DNA of 40,913 nucleotides from Chrysochromulina tobinii (taxonomy: Eukaryota > Haptophyta > Prymnesiales > Chrysochromulinaceae), in assembly GCA_001275005.1 (NCBI GenBank), contig JWZX01002640.1:1-40913 (forward strand), in the 5' to 3' direction. Under the pieces are notes generated by a model. It saw only the letters and a program-made list of their open reading frames with translations, searched no databases and was not told the DNA's origin. Made by a program: the position numbers and the translations under genes. Positions 1 to 8,373 of this stretch are shown here, one piece after another. How positions within the stretch are numbered: the first letter of the stretch is position 1; each line of letters begins with the position of its first letter.

Positions 1-85
1 ACCCTAACCCTAACCCTAACCCTAACCCTAACCCTAACCCTAACCCTAACCCTAACCCTAACCCTAACCCTAACCCTAACCCTAA
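1..85. repeat. Telomere repeat (CCCTAA)n
   Basis: About 14 perfect CCCTAA units begin at the first base and end at position 85, where unique sequence starts with GCGCAACGGC. The C-rich strand reads 5'->3' inward, as expected for the left end of a linear chromosome with TTAGGG telomeres. The tract is short and is probably only the assembled part of the real telomere. No subtelomeric spacer separates it from coding sequence: it abuts the leucine-rich repeats of the neighbouring gene directly. Confidence 0.98.
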
Positions 86-3000
86 GCGCAACGGCAAAAG
101 CGAGGCCGCCCGCATCGCCCAGCTTGTTGCTGTTAAGGCTCAGCTGCGTCAGCGTCGTGTTCGTCTGAAGCGCAACGGCGAGCGCCTGGCTGCTCTCCGC
201 GCCGAGACTGTTGCCACCCAAGTCGAGCTGCGTCAGAGACCGGTTACGTGTGATAAGGTATGCAATCACGAGCCCGGACGCATCACCCAAGCGCTTCCCC
301 GAAAGCACAATACTCGCCGCGCTGGTGAGCTCCGCGATCGAGAGAACATCGCCGTCCAACGCGATCATGTGAAGAGTCGTGTTCGTCTTGAGCACCTCGA
401 CCAGCGCCTTGCCACTCTCCGTGCCAAGCTGGTTGCCACCCAAGTCGAGCTGCGTCAGAGATCGGTTCCCTGAGATCAAGTGTGCAATCACGAGCCCGGA
501 CGCATCACCCAAGCGCTTCCCCGAAAGCACAATACTCGCCGCGCTGGTGAGCTCCGCGATCGAGAGAACATCGCCGTCCAACGCGATCATGTGAAGGGTC
601 GTGTTCGTCTTGAGCGCCTCGACCACCGCCTTGCCACTCTCCGTGCCAAGCTGGTTGCCACCCAAGTCGAGCTGCGTCAGCGTCGTGTTCGTCTGGAGCG
701 CCACAGCAAGCGCACAGCCACCCGCATCGCCAAGCGTGTTGTGGTTGAGGCTCAGCTGCGTCATCGTCGTGTTCGTCTTGAGCACCTCGACCATCGCCTT
801 GCCACTTTCCGTGCCGAGCTGGTTGCCACCCAAGTCGAGCTGCGTCAGCGTCGTGTTTGTCTGGAGCGCCACAGCGAGCGAACAGCAACCCGCATCACCC
901 AGCTGGTTGCTGCTGAGGCTCAGCTTCGCAAGCGTCGTGTTCGTCTTCAGCATCTCGACCAGAGCCTTGCAGGTACCCGTGCAAAGCCGGTTGCCACCCA
1001 AGTCGAGCTGCGTCAGAGACCGATTCCCTGAGATCAGATGCGCAATCATGAGCCCGGACGCATCACCCAAGCGCTTCCCCGAAAGTACAATACTCGCCGC
1101 GCTGGTGAGCTCCGCGATCGAGATAAAATTGCCTTCCAAAGCGATCATGTGAAGGGTCGTATGCGTCTTGAGCATCTCAACCACCGCCTTACTACTCCCC
1201 GCGTTGAGCCCGATGCCATCCAAGCCGCACTGGTTGAAAACCAAGTTAAGCTTCTTTAGCGTCGTGTTCTTCTTTAGCATCTCAACCACCGCCTTGCCGC
1301 TCTCAGTGCCGAGCTGGTTGCCACCCAAGTCAAGCTGCGTCAGCGTCGTGTTCGTCTGGAGCACCACAGCAAGCCAATAGCCTACTGCATAGCCCAGCTT
1401 GTTGTAGTTGAGGCTCAGCTGCGCAAGCATGGTGTTCGTCTTGAGCACCTCTACCATCGCCTTGCCGCTCTCCGTGCCAAGTTGGTTGCTGCCCAAGTCG
1501 AGCTGTGTCAACGTCATGTTCGTCTGGAGCGCCACAGCGAGCGCACAGCCACCCGCATCGCCCAGCTTGTTGTTGTTCAAGCTCAGCTGCGTCAGCGTTG
1601 TGTTCGTCTGGAGAACTACAGCAAGCAAACATCCAACCGCATCCTCCAACTGGTTCTTGTTGAGGCTCAGCTGCGCAAGCTTTGTGTTCGTTTTGAGCGC
1701 CTCGACCATCGCCTTGCCGCTCTCCGTGCCAAGCTGGTTGTCACCCAAGTCGAGCTGCGTCAGCGTCGTGTTCGTCTGAAGCGCAACGGCGAGCGCCTTG
1801 CCACTTTCCGTGCCGAGCTGGTTGCCACCCAAGTCGAGCTGCGTCAGCGTCGTGTTCGTCTGGAGCGCCACAGCGAGCGCGCAGCCACCCGCATCGCCCA
1901 GATTGTTGCGGATGAGGCTCAGCTGCGTCAGCGTCGTGTTCGTCTGGAGCGCAACGGCGAGCGCCTTGCCGCTCTCCGTGCGAAGCTCGTTGCCACCCAA
2001 GTCGAGCTGCGTCAGCGTCGTGTTTGTCTGGAGCGCCACAGCGAGCGCGCAGCCACCCGCATCGCCCAGATTGTTGTGGTTGAGGCTCAGCTGTGTCAGC
2101 GTCGTGTTCGTCTTGAGCACCTCTTCCATCGCCTTGCCGCTCTCCGTGCCAAGCTGGTTGCCTCCAAAGTCGAGCTGCGTCAACGTCGTGTTCGTCTGGA
2201 GCACCACAGCAAGCCAATAGCCTGCAGCATCGCCCAGATTGTTGTGGTTGAGGCTCAGCTGCGTCAGCGTCGTGTTTGTCTTGAGCATCTCGACCAGAGC
2301 CTTGCAGATACCCGTGCAAAGCCGGTTGCCACCCAAGTCGAGCTGCGTCAGAGACCGGTTCCCTGAGATCAGATGCGCAATCATGAGCCCGGACGCATCA
2401 CCCAAGCGCTTCCCCGAAAGCACGACACTCGCCGAGCTGGTGAGCTCCACGATTGAGAGAACATCGCCGTCCAACGCGATCATATGAAGGGTCGTGTTCG
2501 TCTTGAGCATCTCGACCACCGCCGTGCCGCTCTCCGTGCCAAGCTGGTTGCCACCCAAGTCGAGCTGCGTCAGCGTCGTGTTTGTCTGGAGCGCCACAGC
2601 GAGCGCGCAGCCACCCGCATCGCCAAGCGTGTTGTGGTTGAGGCTCAGCTGCGTCAGCGTCGTGTTCGTCTGGAGCATAACGGCGAGCGCCTTGCCACTT
2701 TCCGTGCCGAGCTGGTTGCCACCCAAGTCGAGCTGCGTCAGCGTCGTGTTCGTCTGGAGCGCCACAGCGAGCGCGCAGCCACCCGCATCGCCAAGCGTGC
2801 TGTATTTGAGGCTCAGCTGCATCAGCGTCGTGTTCGTCTTTAGCATCTCGACCACCGCCTTGCCGCTCTCCGTGCCAAGCTGGTTGCCACCCAAGTCGAG
2901 CTGCGTCAGCGTCGTGTTCGTCTGGAGCGCCACAGCGAGCGCGCAGCCACCCGCATCGCACAGCCTGCTGTTGTTGAGGCTCAGCTGCGTCAGCGTCGTG

Positions 3001-6000
3001 TTCGTCTGAAGCGCAACGGCGAGCGCCTTGCCGCTCTCCGCGCCGAGACTGTTGCCACCCAAGTCGAGCTGCGTCAGAGACCGGTTACGGGAGATCTCTA
3101 TGGCGAGCGTGCGGCCGTCTGCATCGCCCAACTGGTTGCTTCTGAGGCTCAGCTGCGCAAGGGCCGTGTTCGTCTTGAGCACCTCGACCAGCGCCTTGCA
3201 GGTCTCCGTGCTGAGATTGTTGCCACCCAAGTCGAGCTGCGTCAGAGACCGGTTACGTGAGATCAGATGCGCAATCACGAGCCCGAACGCATCACCCAAG
3301 CGCTTCTCCGAAAGCACAATACTCGCCGCGCTGGTGAGCTCCACGATTGAGAGAACAACGCCGCCGCACGCGATCGTGTGAAAACTCGAGTTCATCTTGA
3401 GCAACTTAAGCACAGCCTTGTCCCTCTCCGTGCTGAGATTGTTGCCACCCAAGTCAAGATGCCTCAGCGTGGTGTTTGTCTGGAGCGCCACAGCGAGCGC
3501 GCAGCCACCCGAATCGCCCAGATTGTTGTGGTTGAGGCTCAGCTGCGTCAGCGTCGTGTTCGTCTGAAGCGCAACGGCGAGCGCCTTGCCGCTCTCCGCG
3601 CCGAGACTGCTGCCACCCAAGTCGAGCTGCGTCAGCGTCGTGTTTGTCTGGAGCGCCACAGCGAGCGCGCAGCCACCCGAATCGCCCAGATTGTTGTGGT
3701 TGAGGCTCAGCTGCGTCAGCGTCGTGTTCGTCTGAAGCGCAACGGCGAGCGCCTTGCCGCTCTCCGCGCCGAGCCGGTTGCCACCCAAGTCGAGCTGCGT
3801 CAGAGACCAGTTACGTGAGATCAAGTGTGCAATCACGAGCCCGGACGCATCACCCAAGCGCTTCTCCGAAAGCACAATACTCGCCGCGCTGGTGAGCTCC
3901 GCGATCGAGAGAACATCGCCGTCCAACGCTACTATGCGAAGGGTCGTGTTCGTCTTGAGCACCTCGACCATCGCCTTGCCGCTCTCCGCGTGGAGCCTGT
4001 TGTCACCCAAGTCGAGCTGCGTCAGCATCGTGTTCGTCTGGAGCGCCACAGCGAGCGCGCAGCCACCCGCATCGCCCAGCCAGTTGCCGTTGAGGCTCAT
4101 CTGCGTCAGAGACCGGTTACTTGTGATCAGGTGCGTGATCACGAGCCCGGACGCATCACCCAAGCGCTTCCTCGAAAGCACAATACTCGCCGCGCTGGTG
4201 AGCTCCGCGATCGAGAGAACATCGCCGTCCAACGCTACTATGCGAAGGGTCGTGTTCGTCTTGAGCGCCTCGACCATCGCCTTGCCGCTCTCCGCGCCGA
4301 GATCGTTGCGACCCAAGTCGAGCTGCGTCAGCGTCGTATTCGTCTTGAGCGCCTCGACCATCTTGACGCTCTCGCCATGAGTCAACTTGTTCTCTCGCAA
4401 GCCGAGCGACGCCAGCCCATGCATCAGCTGCACCACCACAGCGACCATCGTCGGCCGATCTCCCCCAATCAGTTTCTGGCTCAGGTCGAGCTCATCACCC
4501 ACCCCCCCGGCTGTCTGCTTCAGCCCCTTGCCAAAGGCGTCGCCCATCTCGTTGCCGAGCATGACCACGTTGGCCCAAAACGCCGGCCACTGCCAAGGTG
4601 GCGGCGACCCCTCAGGGAGACGGTACTTGCCCGAGCAGATGGCCTGCGCTGCAAAGAACTCCTGGAAGGAGAGGTGCGCCGACTGCATCTGGAGCGGCTC
4701 GACCTGCAGCAGGCTGAGAAGAGGGAGCCTATCCTGCCCCACGCGTTCGCGCACCTCCGCGACTGCCGCCCGCTCCTCATCGCGCAGCGCCTGGACCGCG
4801 CCGTCCAGGGCAGGATGGCTCGCCGCATCTGCTCTCGCCATCTGCGCCCGGCAAGCAGCTTTGTCCAGCCCAGACGATGCGAGCTGCTCGGGCTCCAGCC
4901 GCTCTATTGTGGCGCCGTCCTCCAGCTTGACCCTGTAATGAATGGAATGAGATGTTTTATAGATATCGTCGATAACGCCGCGTTGGCCCTTCCCCTTGCC
5001 GTCCAGCAGCTCCACGTAGTGGCCCTCCTCCGCCCGGCCCTTGAACGTCTGGAAGGGGTACACCACCTTCGCATCCAAGTCGGCGAGCGTCCCCGGCGGC
5101 GCAAAGGCGCCCAGCGCCCCGCGGAGTAGCTGCACGTCGGTGATCACGCGCGCCTGCGCCACGTGCGCCTCGAAGAACACAACTTCCAGCAGCGTGCGCA
5201 CTTCTGCCGTCACGACGCCGCCGCGCGCGAGCATCGCGTCGGATGCGCTCGCGTACAGCTCCACGACCGTCTTCGGCATGCCCAGCCCTTTGCGGATCTC
5301 GAAGACCGACGCGACCATCGAGAGCATCAGCGGGTTGGCCGTGACGCGATGCTGCATCGTCGGCGCAGCAGGGTCCGTGCTCGTTGGCATGCGCTCGACA
5401 AAGGCCATCAGCTGCCTCACGTCCCCCTCATTCCCCAGCCGCTGCAGCAGCGCCTGCTCCTGCTGCGCCTCCGTCAGCGGCGCCAGCTTCAGCAAGCGGA
5501 AGCCGGAAAAGCGCGCCTCGACCACGCCCGCCGGCCGCGAGGTGCAGAGCATCACGTGGCCCTGATGTGCCAGCACCTTGACAACGTGCTGCTCGATCTC
5601 GGCGCGCTTGGCGCCGGCCTCGTCGAGCCCGTCGAGGAGGAGGAGCGCTCGGCGCGCCATCATCGCCTGGCGCAGCATGCGGTACACCTCGGGCCTCTCA
5701 GCGTACGTGAGGCAGAGGTACGCGTCGACCCAGTTCCAGTGCGACGTGAACGCGTCTGGTGCATCGCGCAGCTTCGCCTGGAGCAGCTGCACCTTGATCA
5801 CGATGGGCACCAGCTCGGCACAATCGAGCGCCAGGACCACCACCTGGCTGATGAGCGTCGTTTTGCCCGCTGCGGGGGGCGCGGTGAGCAGCGCGGCTCC
5901 CGGAGCAGTGATCGCCTCGCCAAGGCTTCGTGCAGCGTGTAGCGAGTGCAGCCAATCGCTCAGGCCGCGCACGTCGCGCACGCCCGCCAGATCGGCATCT

Positions 6001-8156
6001 CCCATCACCTCGATGGCCACGCACTGCTGCAGTGCATCCAGCCGATTGCCGGAGAGCGCATCAAAGATCTGCGTGTGCTGCTTGCGCAGCTCCCGCGTCC
6101 ACCACTCGCGCATTGCCTCGTAGGCGGCGTGCGGCAGCTCGCGCGGCGCGTGGTTCCACGGGTGCAGCGTGAGCGTGGCTGGTGGCTCGCCGCTGCCCTC
6201 CAAGAAGGTGAGGCGGTGGCCGAGGCCATCGGCGCCCGTCGAGGCCACGTCGGCATCGCGCCAGCCGCCGGCCGTACACACGGTGAGCAGCTGGCCGGCG
6301 GCGTAGCGCCGGGCGCCGCTGGCGCCGCTGGCGCGCAGCGCCGCAGTGAGCGCGGCCTCGAGCGCGACAGGCTGCAGCCTCTCGACCGCCGCGCGCACCG
6401 TGCCGAGCGCGGCTTCGAGCTGCGTAAGATCGCCCTGGCTGAAGAGCGTCGCCGCCGCATTCACGCACGACTGCACGGCGCTGCCCACCTCGCGCACCGC
6501 GTATGCGATGCTTTGGCACCGCGCCGCACGGTCGGCGATCTCGCGCGCCCGCTCGCCGACGGCGCGCAGAGCCGACTCCGACTGCATCCGCCGAGCATCC
6601 TCCTCCAGGCCGCGTGCGGGCTCGACGAGGTCTCGAAGCGCACGCGCATCGCCGACGAACGCGGCGTCCCAGCCGGCTGCGGGCGGCCGCCACGGCAGCA
6701 ACGACTGGCTGCATCGGTCGTAGGCGAGCTCGGCGTCGTCGACGCCCGTGACGGCGGCGGCGACGCGCCCCCCGGTCGCATCGACGACGCCAAAGCGCGG
6801 ACCGCCGCCCGTGCCGCTGCCCTGCCAAGAGAGGAGCAGCAGCGGCTGTCCCTCGGCGAGGCGCAGCGGCGCGGCAGCGGGCGCATCGACCTGCGGCAAC
6901 GGCTCCGCCGGCGCGGCCATCGCGCTGCCGGACGCGAGCGCGAGCACGGATGTCACCACGCCGACAATACGCCCGACGTACTCGCGGTAGAGGGCGGGCA
7001 CCGTCTCCTTGTCGCCCTTGCCGGTGAAGGTGGCGCGCTCGATGCTGGAGACCACCTCGGCGACGCGCGTCTCCAGCTGGCCGATGGGCGCTACGCCCGG
7101 CTCGGTGGGCTGGCCGCTGCGCAGCACGAGCACCTTGGACGGAAGCGCGTCGAGCGCCTCCCTCACGCGCGGAACCACACGCAGCCGCGCGAGCAGCTCA
7201 TAGCTCACAGCGTTTTCAAAGACGCACCAGCCGCGCTCGTCGTACGGGCGCTCGTTGTACAGTGTGTCGACGCCGTCGCACAGCTCGGGCCACGGCCCCG
7301 CGCGCTTGGCGGCGAGCGCCGCCTCGTGGGACGCGAAGCGCACGACGGGAGGGTTGCGCGTAGGCTCGAACGCGACGATGGCGCCAAAGCAGCCAAGCGT
7401 CTCGCGGATGGAATCCTCGCCCGTCGTGGGCTTCAGCCCGAAGAGGCACAACGCACCGTCGAACGCCTCCGGCCGGGGCGGGATCTCGCGCGACTGCAGC
7501 ACGGTGGTGCCAACGGCGGAGGCGTACACGTCGGCCATGACCTTGATCGCGCGCTTGAAGGCGTCGCTCTCGTCGGGCGTGCGCTCGCGGTCGGGCAGGG
7601 TCTGGAAGAGCGAGGCGTAGTCCCAGAAGACGCCCTCGATGTGCAGGTGCTCCTCGAGGGCGGCGAGCATCACGTCCAGGCGCGCGCCGTCCGGGTCGCA
7701 CTCGCCGGGTGACAGCCAGCCGTGGGTGAGCGCGCCCACGCCGCGGTTGCCGCGCCGGAGCAGCGCGACGGCCTCCTCCGCCGAGAGGAAGGGCGACTCA
7801 GCCTTCAGCGCCTCGAGCTCCTGCCTCCGTTTCAGCCGTCTCCCGTCTGGCTGCCGCCGCAGCCGCCGCAGCCGCCGCAGCCACGAGACGCGCAGCAGCT
7901 TGATGTCGCCGGCGCGGAGCGCCTCGGCAAGCCGGTCGTCGAGTCCCGAGAGGACGCGAATCATCTCGGGTGGGCCAATTGCCACGGTCGGCCGCTCAGC
8001 GTCGTCGTCGTCATCGATGTCGTCGAGGTTGGTATCGTCCAAGGCATTGGGCTGCGTGGCGCCAACGGACGGTCCCGATGAAGACGGCCCACGCGGCGTG
8101 GTGGTCATCTCAATCGCGTCAACAATGGAGTTCCCGATCACGACATTCGGGTTCAT
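1..8156 (-). CDS. NLR-like protein: N-terminal TIR/HET-like domain, NACHT-type NTPase, about 50 LRRs; 3' end lost at the telomere
   Basis: The minus frame whose codons have their lowest coordinate divisible by 3 was read codon by codon from ATG 8156 to position 3. It has no stop in 2,718 codons; the last 27 are telomere read as Arg-Val. The nearest upstream in-frame stop is at 8264-8262, and no earlier ATG follows it. Domains: acidic/basic leader; a domain at about aa 120-330 with WDYASLFQ (aa 178) and RGWCVFE (aa 308); P-loop APPAAGKTTL (aa 759-768); Walker B LLLLDGLDE (D at aa 842); a TSRP sensor-like motif near aa 870; HLSFQEFFAAQA (aa 1161), typical of NACHT/NLR proteins; LRRs from about aa 1245. 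A SH3/Tudor-like insert lies near aa 1043-1095. Family knowledge: STAND NTPases with LRRs act as sensors that oligomerise on ligand binding. A role in immunity or self-recognition is inference. No introns are needed. The native stop codon and C-terminus are missing. Confidence 0.9.
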   Translation of the reverse strand, partial: MNPNVVIGNSIVDAIEMTTTPRGPSSSGPSVGATQPNALDDTNLDDIDDDDDAERPTVAIGPPEMIRVLSGLDDRLAEALRAGDIKLLRVSWLRRLRRLRRQPDGRRLKRRQELEALKAESPFLSAEEAVALLRRGNRGVGALTHGWLSPGECDPDGARLDVMLAALEEHLHIEGVFWDYASLFQTLPDRERTPDESDAFKRAIKVMADVYASAVGTTVLQSREIPPRPEAFDGALCLFGLKPTTGEDSIRETLGCFGAIVAFEPTRNPPVVRFASHEAALAAKRAGPWPELCDGVDTLYNERPYDERGWCVFENAVSYELLARLRVVPRVREALDALPSKVLVLRSGQPTEPGVAPIGQLETRVAEVVSSIERATFTGKGDKETVPALYREYVGRIVGVVTSVLALASGSAMAAPAEPLPQVDAPAAAPLRLAEGQPLLLLSWQGSGTGGGPRFGVVDATGGRVAAAVTGVDDAELAYDRCSQSLLPWRPPAAGWDAAFVGDARALRDLVEPARGLEEDARRMQSESALRAVGERAREIADRAARCQSIAYAVREVGSAVQSCVNAAATLFSQGDLTQLEAALGTVRAAVERLQPVALEAALTAALRASGASGARRYAAGQLLTVCTAGGWRDADVASTGADGLGHRLTFLEGSGEPPATLTLHPWNHAPRELPHAAYEAMREWWTRELRKQHTQIFDALSGNRLDALQQCVAIEVMGDADLAGVRDVRGLSDWLHSLHAARSLGEAITAPGAALLTAPPAAGKTTLISQVVVLALDCAELVPIVIKVQLLQAKLRDAPDAFTSHWNWVDAYLCLTYAERPEVYRMLRQAMMARRALLLLDGLDEAGAKRAEIEQHVVKVLAHQGHVMLCTSRPAGVVEARFSGFRLLKLAPLTEAQQEQALLQRLGNEGDVRQLMAFVERMPTSTDPAAPTMQHRVTANPLMLSMVASVFEIRKGLGMPKTVVELYASASDAMLARGGVVTAEVRTLLEVVFFEAHVAQARVITDVQLLRGALGAFAPPGTLADLDAKVVYPFQTFKGRAEEGHYVELLDGKGKGQRGVIDDIYKTSHSIHYRVKLEDGATIERLEPEQLASSGLDKAACRAQMARADAASHPALDGAVQALRDEERAAVAEVRERVGQDRLPLLSLLQVEPLQMQSAHLSFQEFFAAQAICSGKYRLPEGSPPPWQWPAFWANVVMLGNEMGDAFGKGLKQTAGGVGDELDLSQKLIGGDRPTMVAVVVQLMHGLASLGLRENKLTHGESVKMVEALKTNTTLTQLDLGRNDLGAESGKAMVEALKTNTTLRIVALDGDVLSIAELTSAASIVLSRKRLGDASGLVITHLITSNRSLTQMSLNGNWLGDAGGCALAVALQTNTMLTQLDLGDNRLHAESGKAMVEVLKTNTTLRIVALDGDVLSIAELTSAASIVLSEKRLGDASGLVIAHLISRNWSLTQLDLGGNRLGAESGKALAVALQTNTTLTQLSLNHNNLGDSGGCALAVALQTNTTLTQLDLGGSSLGAESGKALAVALQTNTTLTQLSLNHNNLGDSGGCALAVALQTNTTLRHLDLGGNNLSTERDKAVLKLLKMNSSFHTIACGGVVLSIVELTSAASIVLSEKRLGDAFGLVIAHLISRNRSLTQLDLGGNNLSTETCKALVEVLKTNTALAQLSLRSNQLGDADGRTLAIEISRNRSLTQLDLGGNSLGAESGKALAVALQTNTTLTQLSLNNSRLCDAGGCALAVALQTNTTLTQLDLGGNQLGTESGKAVVEMLKTNTTLMQLSLKYSTLGDAGGCALAVALQTNTTLTQLDLGGNQLGTESGKALAVMLQTNTTLTQLSLNHNTLGDAGGCALAVALQTNTTLTQLDLGGNQLGTESGTAVVEMLKTNTTLHMIALDGDVLSIVELTSSASVVLSGKRLGDASGLMIAHLISGNRSLTQLDLGGNRLCTGICKALVEMLKTNTTLTQLSLNHNNLGDAAGYWLAVVLQTNTTLTQLDFGGNQLGTESGKAMEEVLKTNTTLTQLSLNHNNLGDAGGCALAVALQTNTTLTQLDLGGNELRTESGKALAVALQTNTTLTQLSLIRNNLGDAGGCALAVALQTNTTLTQLDLGGNQLGTESGKALAVALQTNTTLTQLDLGDNQLGTESGKAMVEALKTNTKLAQLSLNKNQLEDAVGCLLAVVLQTNTTLTQLSLNNNKLGDAGGCALAVALQTNMTLTQLDLGSNQLGTESGKAMVEVLKTNTMLAQLSLNYNKLGYAVGYWLAVVLQTNTTLTQLDLGGNQLGTESGKAVVEMLKKNTTLKKLNLVFNQCGLDGIGLNAGSSKAVVEMLKTHTTLHMIALEGNFISIAELTSAASIVLSGKRLGDASGLMIAHLISGNRSLTQLDLGGNRLCTGTCKALVEMLKTNTTLAKLSLSSNQLGDAGCCSLAVALQTNTTLTQLDLGGNQLGTESGKAMVEVLKTNTTMTQLSLNHNTLGDAGGCALAVALQTNTTLTQLDLGGNQLGTESGKAVVEALKTNTTLHMIALDGDVLSIAELTSAASIVLSGKRLGDASGLVIAHLISGNRSLTQLDLGGNQLGTESGKALVEVLKTNTTLHMIALDGDVLSIAELTSAASIVLSGKRLGDASGLVIAYLITRNRSLTQLDLGGNSLGAESSQALAVALQTNTTLTQLSLNSNKLGDAGGLAFAVALRVRVRVRVRVRVRVRVRVRVRVRVRVR
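84..4424 (-). repeat. Tandem LRR-coding array, 84-nt units
   Basis: The 3' half of the NLR-like gene is built from 28-codon units of two alternating types. One reads LTQLDLGGNQLGTESGKAL and the other LTQLSLNHNNLGDAGGCAL, each followed by an A.AL.TNTT linker. This is the ribonuclease-inhibitor type of leucine-rich repeat seen in NLRC3-like and RanGAP-like proteins. The spacing gives about 50 repeats. Nucleotide identity between units is high, and some long blocks are identical, which points to ongoing unequal exchange or gene conversion. Confidence 0.93.
240..4243 (-). repeat. Seven dispersed copies of a non-standard repeat module within the LRR array
   Basis: A module containing LDGDVLSIAELTSAASIVL followed by KRLGDASGLVI interrupts the ordinary LRRs. 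Its core 'gagcccg(g/a)acgcatcacc' starts at 270, 492, 1050, 2385, 3279, 3837 and 4143. The spacing 558 nt occurs twice (492 to 1050 and 3279 to 3837). It fits a degenerate LRR pair or a capping/spacer element and marks higher-order blocks in the array. Confidence 0.85.
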
Positions 8157-8373
8157 CGACACGGCCGCCGCCCCCCTGGAAATCCTGTCCACTTGCCTGC
8201 TGCTCGTCGTGATATGAAACCACAATCGCGCACACACTCCGGACCTCAAGCACGAGGACCTCTATCGCAATGGACGGAGGTATGGCCGACACAGCCTGTT
8301 ACAGAACAAGTTTCCCAAACTATTTTAGCGTACTGTAGTTGATCTCTACACTATAGCCGACGGTCGCGACACG
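8157..8373. promoter_or_regulatory. 217-bp divergent intergenic region (NLR-like gene / MGC-start gene)
   Basis: The region between two diverging ATGs must hold both 5' leaders and promoters. It is less GC-rich than its flanks around 8300-8355, where a TATTTTAG stretch and TCTACACTATAG lie near the plus-strand gene. No known core-promoter motif could be assigned. Confidence 0.5.

Noticed and set aside
84..4424. CRISPR-like or satellite DNA interpretation of the regular repeats
   Set aside because: Units are contiguous, 84 nt, translate to LRRs in one frame and lack unique spacers.
379..5129. Many overlapping open frames on both strands across the subtelomeric repeats, including long Arg-rich ones on the plus strand
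   Set aside because: They are repeat-driven frames opposite or out of phase with the LRR frame. Only the minus frame gives leucine-rich repeats and continues into the NTPase and N-terminal domains.
5163..7712. Long plus-strand Arg/His/Ala-rich open frames
   Set aside because: They are antisense, in codon register, to the NLR-like gene. The minus strand has a P-loop, Walker B and other family motifs, and the plus translation has none.
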